Shown: one piece after another, positions 40,133 to 48,311 of the stretch | How the letters are laid out: each line of letters begins with the position of its first letter | Numbering within the stretch: the stretch's first letter is position 1 | Assembly (NCBI GenBank): GCA_900540625.1 | Contig: UQGP01000010.1 | Span: 1 to 61,085, forward strand | Direction of reading: 5' to 3' | Source of the DNA: an uncultured Porphyromonadaceae bacterium | Lineage (GTDB): Bacteria > Bacteroidota > Bacteroidia > Bacteroidales > Muribaculaceae | Length of the DNA stretch: 61,085 bases | Program-made: the position numbers and the translations under genes | The notes under the pieces: generated by a model | The model's database searches: none | What the model was told of the DNA's origin: nothing | The model's input: only the letters and a program-made list of their open reading frames with translations

Positions 40133-43012
40133 ATGAAAAAATTCTACGCAACGCTTGCCATAACCCTCGCCACCGTAATAGGGGCGTCGGCCGCGCCGGT
40201 CATCTATGCCTACCAGACCTGGCAGTATGGCAACGACAACTCCGTGACCGGGCCCATAAAGTTTGACCCGGAGACCGATCCTATCGATGTGACGCTGATA
40301 GCGGACCAGTCAAGACTGGGATTGTGCTACTGCGGCTTCTACTACAACTACAAGTGGTATGTGCAAGTGACACTCCCCGGCACACAGTCCACCATCGAGA
40401 GCTTCAGCACCATCGACACCGAGACCGGTGAGCGCACGCCCATATCGCTCACCAGCACCAAGTGCATCGACCTGACCTACGACTACACCACGAACAACGT
40501 CTACGGCATCTACAAGGGCAACGGCGCCCTGGCGACGCTGGACATAAACACCGGCGCAGTCAAGAAAATAGGCGATTTCACCGACTTGGCAGGCAACAAG
40601 TTTAGCATGATTGCCCTTGACTGCGACTTGGACGGACAGCTTTACGCAGTGTGCACCAACGACTCGTTCTACAAGGTCAATAAGACCAATGGTCGCGTGA
40701 CCCTGGTAGGCGAATTGGGCGTCGATGCGGCCTACGACCAGTCTATGGCCTTTGATTACTCCACAGGTGTTCTATACTGGTTCAACAACGGCAAATACGC
40801 CTTGTACACCATAGATACCAAGACAGGCAAAGCTAAAGGCATCAACAACATCCTGTACAACGGCGAATACGACAGCCTCAACACGCTGATGATACCATAT
40901 ATCAATGTAGCCAAGGGAGCCCCCGACCGCGTCACCGGCCGCAGCGCCACCGTCTCGGGGACCTCTGTAAAGCTTGCATGGACTCTCCCCACCAAGGACG
41001 CCCAAGGCAACGCCCTGACCTCGCTCGAAGGCATCAAGGTGCTGCGCGACGGCACGCAAGTAGCCTCTTTGGACGCCACAGCCACGGAATACACGGACAA
41101 TAACGTCTCCGAAGGCGGCCACGACTACAAGCTCGTGCCCTTCAACGCTGCCGGCGACGGCGGCGTGGACACCGACCCGCTACACGTGGTAGTCGGCGCC
41201 GATGTCCCGGCAGCCGTGGCATCCTTCAGTGCCGTCCCGGACGACAACAAGGCCGTACTTAGCTGGACAGCCCCCACCAAAGGCCTCAATGGCGGAAGCT
41301 TTGACCCGGCAGGACTTACCGGATACGTAATCAAACGACGCATCTACGGCTCGTCCGACCAGACCGAAATCAAGATTTCCGATCCCACGCAGACATCCTA
41401 CGAGGACACCCCCGGATACGGACGCTACATCTACAGCATCGCTGCTGTCAACGACAAGGGCGAAGGCGCATATACCGAAGCTCCCACCGTTCTGGTCAAA
41501 CCGGCCGACTGGATTGTCATGGGACAGGGCGAAGCAGTGGCAGTGGTCGAAGATGGCAAGACCTACAAATTCTACGACAACGGCGGCGAAGGCGATTACA
41601 CCAACAATGCCAACGATCTGCTGACCATCAAGCCCGCCAATCCCAACAGCTATATACGAGTGCAATTCACCGAATTCGAAATTGATACCTTCGGTGATTA
41701 CCTAATCATATACAACGGATTGGACGAAGCCGCACCCAAAATCGGCGAGTTCAACAGCGAAGGTGGAGTGCCCGCGGCAATCAAAGACCTCCAAGCCACC
41801 AATGACAGCGGAGCCCTGACATTCCACTTTACCAGCGACATCATGGACCGCCGCTTGGGTTGGGTCGCCACCGTCACCGCCGTGGAGGCCAAGGCCAATG
41901 ACCTGGCAGCCGTCTCGGTCAGAGGCGAGAAATTCCCCACTACGAACAAGCCCGCAGAGTACTTCGTGAAAGTCAACAATAAGGGACGCAACACGGCATC
42001 CAACTACAAGGTGCAACTGCGTGACGCCGAAGGCAATGTCCTCGCTACTGCCGATGGAACCGAACTGGCACGCAACGCCTCGACCGAACTCAAGCTGCAA
42101 TACACCTTTACAGAGGCCAAGAATACCACCGTCTCCGGATATGTGCTCTACGATGCAGACGAAGACGTGTCCAACAACTCGACAGCCGCACTTGTGCTAA
42201 ACATTGTTCCGGAAGGCAGCGAGCTGGTAACCATCGGCGCCGCCTCCCCCGATGACGTATATGTAGTACCTACCACATTCATGGCCAATCAGTCCGTATT
42301 CGAGGGCATCTACTACGCTTCGGATCTGGGCGAAAACGCCGGCAAGAAGATTGCGATGATATCCTTCCCATACGGCACCCTCGAAAACGAGTTCAGCAAT
42401 GTACCCATGCGCGTATGGCTGGGCGAAACCGAAAAGACTAATCTCGAAGAAGGGATTATTCCCGTCGGCCAACTCACCAAAGTCTTTGAAGGAACCATCG
42501 ACGTCAAGCTCGACGACGAAGCCATGGCCTTCGCCCTCCAAAACGAGTACAAGTACAACGGCAAGAACCTCGTGGTGATGATCTACAAGACCGGAAAAGA
42601 GACCAACCTCGACGGCGTGGCATTCAAGGGCACCTACGGCAAGCCCGAGTCGCCGCTCAACACCCGCTTCGACAACAACGACGAAGTCGATGACGCAGAA
42701 TACACCCTCGACCCCGAGAAGACAGATGAAACCTTCGGCTACGCAGCCAACTCTATAGTCCCGGACATTAATGTTCTCTTCATCCCCGGTGCCGGTGTCA
42801 ACGACATCAGCGTGGACGGCTCCGCCTCCATCAAGGCCGCTGACGGCGCCATCATTGTGTCCGGCAACGCCGGTCAGGCATTGGCAGTCTATGCCGCAGA
42901 CGGTAAGGCCGTATATGTCGGCGCCTCCGTCACCGATGCCTCCGTGTCCGTAGTGCCCGGCGTATACATCGTACGTGCCGGCGCCACCACCGCCAAGGTC
43001 ATCGTCAAGTAA
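40133..43012 (+). CDS. T9SS cargo with FN3 and CUB domains
   Basis: A 959-residue exported protein of unknown function. Signal peptide 1-20 (MKKFYATLAITLATVIGASA). Residues about 25-290 look like a beta-propeller module (LATLDINTGAVKKIGDFTDL, LYTIDTKTGKAKGIN). Two fibronectin type III domains follow (about 295-385 and 390-485), then a CUB domain (about 500-610; YIRVQFTEFEIDTFGDYLII, RRLGWVATVTAV), a CARDB-like domain (about 615-715; LAAVSVRGEKFPTTNKPAEY), a further beta domain, and a C-terminal T9SS-type sorting domain (GQALAVYAADGKAVY ... AKVIVK). ATG 40133 starts the signal peptide; the frame is open further up but that part overlaps the promoter region. Confidence 0.83.
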   Translation: MKKFYATLAITLATVIGASAAPVIYAYQTWQYGNDNSVTGPIKFDPETDPIDVTLIADQSRLGLCYCGFYYNYKWYVQVTLPGTQSTIESFSTIDTETGERTPISLTSTKCIDLTYDYTTNNVYGIYKGNGALATLDINTGAVKKIGDFTDLAGNKFSMIALDCDLDGQLYAVCTNDSFYKVNKTNGRVTLVGELGVDAAYDQSMAFDYSTGVLYWFNNGKYALYTIDTKTGKAKGINNILYNGEYDSLNTLMIPYINVAKGAPDRVTGRSATVSGTSVKLAWTLPTKDAQGNALTSLEGIKVLRDGTQVASLDATATEYTDNNVSEGGHDYKLVPFNAAGDGGVDTDPLHVVVGADVPAAVASFSAVPDDNKAVLSWTAPTKGLNGGSFDPAGLTGYVIKRRIYGSSDQTEIKISDPTQTSYEDTPGYGRYIYSIAAVNDKGEGAYTEAPTVLVKPADWIVMGQGEAVAVVEDGKTYKFYDNGGEGDYTNNANDLLTIKPANPNSYIRVQFTEFEIDTFGDYLIIYNGLDEAAPKIGEFNSEGGVPAAIKDLQATNDSGALTFHFTSDIMDRRLGWVATVTAVEAKANDLAAVSVRGEKFPTTNKPAEYFVKVNNKGRNTASNYKVQLRDAEGNVLATADGTELARNASTELKLQYTFTEAKNTTVSGYVLYDADEDVSNNSTAALVLNIVPEGSELVTIGAASPDDVYVVPTTFMANQSVFEGIYYASDLGENAGKKIAMISFPYGTLENEFSNVPMRVWLGETEKTNLEEGIIPVGQLTKVFEGTIDVKLDDEAMAFALQNEYKYNGKNLVVMIYKTGKETNLDGVAFKGTYGKPESPLNTRFDNNDEVDDAEYTLDPEKTDETFGYAANSIVPDINVLFIPGAGVNDISVDGSASIKAADGAIIVSGNAGQALAVYAADGKAVYVGASVTDASVSVVPGVYIVRAGATTAKVIVK

Positions 43013-43220
43013 TAATCTACCGCTTGCAATAGCGATAGACTACTTCCACTTCTATAATTTGGACTGTCGCATATCGAATTTCCAATGTCGAATTTTAGAG
43101 CAAATATGCAAGCAGGAACAGAAGAAAATGGTTTTTCACGATTTGTTAGAAATAATAATTGATAGCATGATGCTATCCGAGCGCAACGAGTTTCTCGCCT
43201 GATAATCCGGGAAATTATAG

Positions 43221-43228
43221 TATCTTTG
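43221..43228 (+). promoter_or_regulatory. -7 box of the DUF3800 gene
   Basis: TATCTTTG, perfect -7 box, with no clear -33. Leader about 20 nt. Confidence 0.55.
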
Positions 43229-43254
43229 TCGAAGTAATAGTAATAGACTAAGGA

Positions 43255-44085
43255 ATGATTTATATTTGGCTTGACGAAAGCAATCGCCATGGAGAGTTTT
43301 ACTCTAACTTCTATGGAGGTCTTTTGGTGCATTCGCGATATTACCGCGAGGTGTTGGAACGTATGCGCTCAATTGTTGAAGAAACAGGGATTAGAGATGA
43401 AATCAAGTGGCAGAAAGTCAATGAATATCATTATGAGAAGTATATTAGGTTGGTAGATTTGCTTTTCGACCTTGCCAAAGAGGGAAAGCTTAAAATCAGG
43501 ATATTCTTTCGGCACAACCAATACTGTCCGACAAGGCTAACGTCAGAAGAAAGAAAGTCTGATTATCCAATGTTGTACTACCAATTCATTAAGTATGCGT
43601 TTGGGCTGCCTTATGCAGGTGTTGGAGAATTGGATGCACTTACGCTATATTTGGACGAGATACCATTACGACAAGCCGAAAGAGATGATTTTATATCTCA
43701 TATACGTGGGCTTGCAAAAGACCATATTTTAAAAAAAATGGGGTTGAAAATTGCAGAGGACAGCATCATTGAAGTCAATTCAAAACAGCATCTACCGTTA
43801 CAATTTATGGACGTCATTCTCGGTGCTATTTGTTTCAAACTGAATGAAAAAGACAAACTTAAGGCAGAAGGTGAGAATAAGGTAGGCAAGCGCACGATTA
43901 TGAAGCTAAAGCTATACAAGCACATTAATATGCGAATACGGGATATATATCCGAATTTCAATATTGGAGTCACCACACCGATACGAGTAAATTCCGATAG
44001 CTGGACACAGGTTTACAGGCATTGGAGTTTTATTCCTAAATACCATACGCGAGACACCGCTCGGACCAAAAGGGCAAAAAAATAG
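43255..44085 (+). CDS. DUF3800-domain protein
   Basis: A 276-residue soluble protein with the DUF3800 pattern: N-terminal IYIWLDESN (Asp-Glu), a central LTLYLDE, and a C-terminal LPLQFMDVILGA with an Asp. The spacing of these acidic residues suggests an RNase H-like nuclease fold, but activity is unproven. Its base composition is clearly more AT-rich than its neighbours, which suggests recent transfer. It is a single gene with no visible partner, phage gene or toxin-antitoxin mate. The stop codon is inside the first arm of the following inverted repeat. Confidence 0.8.
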   Translation: MIYIWLDESNRHGEFYSNFYGGLLVHSRYYREVLERMRSIVEETGIRDEIKWQKVNEYHYEKYIRLVDLLFDLAKEGKLKIRIFFRHNQYCPTRLTSEERKSDYPMLYYQFIKYAFGLPYAGVGELDALTLYLDEIPLRQAERDDFISHIRGLAKDHILKKMGLKIAEDSIIEVNSKQHLPLQFMDVILGAICFKLNEKDKLKAEGENKVGKRTIMKLKLYKHINMRIRDIYPNFNIGVTTPIRVNSDSWTQVYRHWSFIPKYHTRDTARTKRAKK

Positions 44086-44155
44086 CCCTCGTAACCTACA
44101 CTTGTGAGCTACGCACTTTTCACGTAGCCGTTCAGTCACGAAGGGTATTTTTCTA
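44076..44155 (-). ncRNA. Possible small RNA / bidirectional terminator
   Basis: Read on the minus strand from about 44152: AAAATA-C-CCCTTCGT pairs with ACGAGGG-C-TATTTT, enclosing a second stem GCTACG...CGTAGC, and the structure ends in seven T (44082-44076). Directly upstream is a near-perfect promoter (44189-44159). A transcript of about 75 nt is predicted. On the plus strand the same hairpin ends the DUF3800 message. An ordinary shared terminator is the alternative. Confidence 0.45.
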
Positions 44156-44158
44156 CTG

Positions 44159-44189
44159 CAAAGGTAAACGGTTTTTTCGGTATATCAAA
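44159..44189 (-). promoter_or_regulatory. Orphan promoter facing the hairpin
   Basis: TTTG (44189-44186), 19 nt, TACCTTTG (44166-44159). No minus-strand gene lies downstream within 1 kb other than the antisense of DUF3800. Confidence 0.65.
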
Positions 44190-44292
44190 ATCCTAATAAA
44201 TTTTTTATGTGAAAATTTATTAACCGAAGGCTCGGGGAGAACGGAAATCACAATACCTTCTGCGAAAGCAAGTAAAAAACCTTTCTTTCGGC

Positions 44293-44411
44293 CACAATGA
44301 CTACCGCTATAACGGCCAATAACAGCTACAACAGATTTAACGGCCAATAACGGCTACAATAACTATAACAGCCATTAAAGCTGTCATAGCAATAATGGCT
44401 GTTATGGTTGA
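44293..44411. repeat. 9-mer array forming a large inverted repeat
   Basis: ATAACGGCC / ATAACAGCT units, then an inverted pair: AACTATAACAGCCATTA and TAATGGCTGTTATGGTT (16 of 17 complementary) near the right end, about 20 nt from the fumA stop. It may end fumA transcription. Confidence 0.8.
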
Positions 44412-44431
44412 TGGGGAGGGTGCGCTACGGC

Positions 44432-46081
44432 TTATTTGCCGAGGGCGCAGCCTTTACATTTTTCGGCGATTTGGGTGAAGAAGTCGTTGCCCTTGTCGTC
44501 TACGAGGATGAAGGCGGGGAAGTCTTCGACTTGGATTTTCCAGATGGCTTCCATGCCGAGCTCGGGGTATTCGAGGAGTTCGACTTTCTTGATGGAGTTC
44601 TGTGCCAGGACGGCGGCGGGACCGCCGATACTGCCCAGGTAGAATCCGCCGTGCTTATGGCAGGCGTCGGTGACTTGCTTGGAGCGGTTGCCCTTGGCAA
44701 TCATGACCATAGAGCCTCCGGCGGCCTGGAATTGGTCGACGTAGCTGTCCATTCGTCCGGCGGTGGTGGGACCGAAGCTGCCCGAGGGCATACCCTGCGG
44801 CGTCTTGGCCGGGCCGGCGTAGTATATGGGATGGTCTTTGAGGTATTGAGGCATGGGTTCGCCGCGGTCGAGGCGTTCTTTGATTTTGGCGTGTGCGATG
44901 TCGCGACCTACGATGATGGTACCGCGCAGGGACAGGCGTGTCGATACCGGGTATTTGGAGAGTTCGGCGAGGATTTCTGGCATGGGTCGGTCGAGGTCGA
45001 TATTGACGACTTTGCCTTCGCCGGCTTTGCGCATTTCTTCGGGGATGAGTTCGCCGGGGTTGGCGTCGAGTTTTTCGATCCAGAGGCCTTGGCGGTTGAT
45101 TTTGGCTTTGACGTTGCGGTCGGCGCTGCAGCTTACGCCGAGGCCTACGGGGCAAGATGCACCGTGGCGGGGCAGGCGGATGACGCGGATGTCGTGAGCA
45201 AAGTATTTACCGCCGAATTGAGCGCCGAGTCCGATGCGTTCGGAGGCTTCTTTGAGTTGTTTCTCGAGTTCGATGTCACGGAAGGCGTGTCCCAGTTCGT
45301 TGCCTTGAGTGGGAAGGTTGTCGTAGTATTTGACGGAAGCTTTCTTGACCGTCTCGAGGTTTTTCTCGGCGGAGGTGCCGCCGATGACGAATGCGATGTG
45401 GTAGGGGGGACAAGCGGCGGTGCCGAGTGTCTTCATTTTCTCGACCAGGAAGGGGAGCAGTGTCTTGGGGTTGATCAGGGCTTTGGTCTCTTGGTAGAGG
45501 TATGTTTTGTTGGCCGAGCCGCCACCTTTGGCTACGAAGAGGAAGTGGTATTCGTCGTCGTCGCCGGCGTGGATGTCGACTTGGGCGGGGAGGTTGCAGC
45601 CTGTGTTGACTTCGTCGTACATGTTCAGGGGAGCGTTTTGGCTGTAGCGAAGGTTGTCGGTGGTGTAAGTGTCATATACACCGCGAGATATGCGTTCAGC
45701 ATCGTCGCATCCGGTGAATACGTACTGGCCTTTTTCGCCGTGAACGATGGCAGTGCCGGTGTCTTGGCAGAAGGGGAGTTGGCCTTTGGCTGCGACTTCG
45801 GCGTTGCGCAGCATTGTCAGGGCAACGAATTTGTCGTTTTCGCTGGCTTCGGGGTCATGGAGGATTTTGGCGACCATGGCGTTGTGCTCGCGGCGGAGCA
45901 TGAAGGCGTTGTCATGGGTGGCTTGGCGCGCCAGGACGGTGAGTGCCTCGGGGTCTACTACGAGAAATTCGTGACCGCCCCAGTTTTCGACGTGTACGTA
46001 TTTGTCTGTGAGCTTGTAATACTCGGTGGTATCGGGTCCCAGTGGGAACATGGGCTGATACTTAAATGGTTTGGTTGCCAT
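44432..46081 (-). CDS. Fumarate hydratase, class I
   Basis: Iron-sulfur fumarase, 549 residues, interconverting fumarate and malate; in Bacteroidota it works mostly toward fumarate in the reductive succinate branch. The three cluster Cys are in LPFCQDTGTA, NTGCNLPAQ and LGVSCSADRN. The C-terminal beta domain follows (LRGTIIVGRDIAHAKIKERL, GPTTAGRMDSYVDQF). Both domains are in one chain as in E. coli FumA. The last Cys pair (CKGCALGK) is a common C-terminal tail. A -7 box TAAATTTG (46231-46224) lies 143 nt upstream, with a CCTTAAGG array in the leader. Confidence 0.94.
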   Translation of the reverse strand: MATKPFKYQPMFPLGPDTTEYYKLTDKYVHVENWGGHEFLVVDPEALTVLARQATHDNAFMLRREHNAMVAKILHDPEASENDKFVALTMLRNAEVAAKGQLPFCQDTGTAIVHGEKGQYVFTGCDDAERISRGVYDTYTTDNLRYSQNAPLNMYDEVNTGCNLPAQVDIHAGDDDEYHFLFVAKGGGSANKTYLYQETKALINPKTLLPFLVEKMKTLGTAACPPYHIAFVIGGTSAEKNLETVKKASVKYYDNLPTQGNELGHAFRDIELEKQLKEASERIGLGAQFGGKYFAHDIRVIRLPRHGASCPVGLGVSCSADRNVKAKINRQGLWIEKLDANPGELIPEEMRKAGEGKVVNIDLDRPMPEILAELSKYPVSTRLSLRGTIIVGRDIAHAKIKERLDRGEPMPQYLKDHPIYYAGPAKTPQGMPSGSFGPTTAGRMDSYVDQFQAAGGSMVMIAKGNRSKQVTDACHKHGGFYLGSIGGPAAVLAQNSIKKVELLEYPELGMEAIWKIQVEDFPAFILVDDKGNDFFTQIAEKCKGCALGK

Positions 46082-46138
46082 AATGTGTGTTGTATATAGG
46101 GTGTATTGTTTTGTGTCTTGATTTTGCTCGCTTTTTTT

Positions 46139-46300
46139 AGGGGTCCTTAGGGACTTTAGGGTCTTTAAGGACCTTAGAGACCTTAAGGACCTTAAGGACT
46201 TTAGGTCTCTCTCTAATGTCTTGCAAATTTAAGCAATTTTTGCGAGAATGGGGCGGCTATTATAGCTATTATGACTATTATGGCCGGTATTGTCTGTGTA
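46139..46300. repeat. CCTTAAGG array and GGCTATTAT array
   Basis: 46139-46204 is about seven CCTTAAGG-family 9-mers (GACCTTAAG and similar) in the fumA leader. 46224-46231 is the TAAATTTG -7 box on the minus strand. 46251-46300 is GGCTATTATAG / GACTATTATGG units between fumA and the metallo-hydrolase 3' end. Confidence 0.8.
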
Positions 46301-46308
46301 GTCGGTGG

Positions 46309-47304
46309 TCACGGCAGGGTGATACTTAGAGTGTCTGTGGCGATGGCGACGCCTTGGGGGAGGGTGGCGGCGGTGTCGGCGTGGGTGCCCATGTCGTGGC
46401 TCAGGTGGGTGAGGTAGGCTCGGCACGGGTTGATGTCTTGTATCAGGGCGAGGGCTTGGTCGAGGTTGATGTGGGACATGTGGGGTTTGTGTCGCAGGGC
46501 GTTGATGATGAGGGTGTCTACGCCGCGCATGGCGTCTATGGATTGTTGTGGCAGTGTCTTGCAGTCGGTGATGTATCCGAAGCTGTGGGCGTTGTCGGGT
46601 GTGTATATGCGGAATCCGAGTATGGGCAGTCGTGCGTGCATGACGGTGACGGGCAGTATGCGTATTCGGTTGATATGGAATTCTTTGTATGGTTCGATGA
46701 TGTGTATGTCGTAGGTGGGTACGCCGGGGTATAGGTGTCTGGCGAAGCAGTATGGGACGCGTGTGCGCAGGTCGTGTGCGACGTCTTCGCTGCAGTATAC
46801 GGGGAAGGGTCCGGTGGTGCCGTGTCGCAGTGCCGGGATGTTGCAGTATGGGCGCAGGTCGTCGATGCCGCCTACGTGGTCGTAGTGGCTATGGGTGACC
46901 AGGAGGGCATCGAGTGCCGGGGAGCCGGCGCGTAGTATTTGTTGGCGGAAGTCGGGGCCGCAGTCTATGAGGATGCCGGTGTGTCTTGTTTGGACGAGTG
47001 CGCTGGCGCGCAGGCGTTTGTCGCGTGGGTCGTCGGAGGTGCAAGTGGGGCATTGGCAGCCTATCTGCGGGACGCCGGTGGATGTGCCTGTGCCCAGGAA
47101 TGTTAATTGCGCCTTATGGTAGGTCTTTTGGGAATCTGGAATGTGGAATGAGGAATGTGGAACGGGCTGCGCCGGGCATGGGCTGTAGTGTTCGGAGTGT
47201 TCTGTTTTCTCTGAGTGTTCGGAGGGGTCTGTGTGTTCGGAGGACACGGATTCCTCTGTTTTCTCGGAGGGTTCGGATTCCAATTTTGTCGTGCGGGTTG
47301 TCAT
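46309..47304 (-). CDS. MBL-fold metallo-hydrolase with repeat-coded N-terminus
   Basis: A 331-residue protein whose residues about 65-331 are a metallo-beta-lactamase-fold hydrolase of the PhnP-like group: TFLGTGTSTGVPQIGC, the Cys pair CQCPTC, metal site THSHYDHVGG, later His in VTVMHARLP and LTHLSHD. Substrate is probably a cyclic phosphodiester; not known here. The start is firm: ATGA at 47304 overlaps the upstream stop, and no other ATG, GTG or TTG occurs before the domain. Thus the first ~62 residues (SEKTEESVSSEHTDPSEHSE and PVPHSSFHIPD parts) are read from GAGAACTCN-type 9-mers, the GGGCTGCGC core and 7-mers at 47131-47283. Confidence 0.88.
   Translation of the reverse strand: MTTRTTKLESEPSEKTEESVSSEHTDPSEHSEKTEHSEHYSPCPAQPVPHSSFHIPDSQKTYHKAQLTFLGTGTSTGVPQIGCQCPTCTSDDPRDKRLRASALVQTRHTGILIDCGPDFRQQILRAGSPALDALLVTHSHYDHVGGIDDLRPYCNIPALRHGTTGPFPVYCSEDVAHDLRTRVPYCFARHLYPGVPTYDIHIIEPYKEFHINRIRILPVTVMHARLPILGFRIYTPDNAHSFGYITDCKTLPQQSIDAMRGVDTLIINALRHKPHMSHINLDQALALIQDINPCRAYLTHLSHDMGTHADTAATLPQGVAIATDTLSITLP
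47131..47283. repeat. Composite repeat inside the metallo-hydrolase gene
   Basis: 47131-47162 is GGAATGT 7-mers, 47164-47174 the GGGCTGCGCCG core, 47186-47283 about ten 9-mers of the GTGTTCGGA / GTTTTCTCG type (complement of GAGAACTCN). The period keeps the frame because 9 is a multiple of 3, giving a Ser-Glu-rich linker. Confidence 0.85.
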
Positions 47305-48269
47305 TGGTGTTGTGTGCGGCTGCGCGGGGCGAAGCGTATGGCGAAGTATGTCACTGTGAGCAGTGCGAATACTATGATGAAGTATGTCAGGTGTTGTTGT
47401 GGCGGGATGAGGAAGTAAATGGCGTTGATGAGCAGTTGCAGCAGGGCGTAGCATATCGAGACGACGATGTGCGGCAGCTGCCATTGGCGTATAAGCAGGT
47501 GGAAGATGAATTTGTGGTGTGGGGTGAGGATGTTTTCGCCGGCGAAGAGGCGTTGGGTTGTTGTGAGTCCGGCGTCGAAGAGGCATACTATGAGGAATAT
47601 CATCATGGTGGCGTCTCCTTCGGCGAGTATAATGGTGGTGAGGATGTAGACTATGAGGAATCCCAGGGTGATGGCTCCGACGTCTCCGGCGAAGATTTTG
47701 CGGCTGATGTTGAATATGCCGAATATGGTCATGGCGGCCATAAGGGTGATGCAGAAGTGGATGTACATCGGTGCTTCGGGCATGGATGTGGTGCCGTGCA
47801 GTACGTATAGCATTGAGCCGAGGACCACGAGGGTGTATAGTGCGAGCATTCCGGTGATGCCGTCTATGAAGTTGACGGCGTTGATACATCCTACGCCGAA
47901 GATGATAATCAGCAGGTAGATGTCGAAGGCGCCGGGATAGCAGAGGCTTTTGAATGTGATGGCTACGGCGATGATTTGGAGCAGCAGTCGTGGCCAGGGG
48001 GGCAGTGGTCGGATGTCGTCGTACATGCTGACGGCGGCGAGTGTCAGTGCGCATATGCCCATGGTTATCCATTGGGTGTTTTGAGCCTGTGGGGTGACGG
48101 CGGTGAATATCACGGCGGCCAGTGGCACGATGATTCCGCCGCAGGTGAGCATCGGGCGGTTGTGGGACGAGCGGCTGTCGACGGGTGCTGTTATGTGCAG
48201 TCGTCGTGCTATCGGGATGTAGGCTATCTCGATGGCCAGCAGTGATATGAGCATCCAGAGGGTGGGCAA
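47301..48269 (-). CDS. WecA/MraY-type glycan-initiating transferase
   Basis: A 322-residue membrane protein of the polyprenol-phosphate HexNAc-1-phosphate transferase family, with about ten helices. Seen: the catalytic DD in AVSMYDDIRPLPP, NAVNFIDGITG (the Asn-Asp pair), FAGDVGAITLGF, and the cytoplasmic His motif LTPHHKFIFHLL. It would load a sugar-1-phosphate, from UDP-linked precursor, onto undecaprenyl phosphate. Thus the window has two glycan-initiating enzymes of different families (this and 28121-28735). Fifth gene of the ugd operon; its stop overlaps the next ATG by four bases. Confidence 0.9.
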   Translation of the reverse strand: MPTLWMLISLLAIEIAYIPIARRLHITAPVDSRSSHNRPMLTCGGIIVPLAAVIFTAVTPQAQNTQWITMGICALTLAAVSMYDDIRPLPPWPRLLLQIIAVAITFKSLCYPGAFDIYLLIIIFGVGCINAVNFIDGITGMLALYTLVVLGSMLYVLHGTTSMPEAPMYIHFCITLMAAMTIFGIFNISRKIFAGDVGAITLGFLIVYILTTIILAEGDATMMIFLIVCLFDAGLTTTQRLFAGENILTPHHKFIFHLLIRQWQLPHIVVSICYALLQLLINAIYFLIPPQQHLTYFIIVFALLTVTYFAIRFAPRSRTQHQ

Positions 48270-48311
48270 TGTGTCGAGCTTTTTTTTGTGGTTTTCGTGG
48301 TTGTCGGATTT

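Noticed and set aside
43255..44085. DUF3800 gene as part of a phage-defence island
   Set aside because: No other defence, phage or toxin-antitoxin gene is adjacent, so the setting does not support it.
44408..46099. Long plus-strand open frame opposite fumA (563 codons)
   Set aside because: It is the antisense of a well-supported fumarase with all cluster Cys motifs; its translation has no family motifs and skewed composition typical of shadow frames in GC-rich genes.
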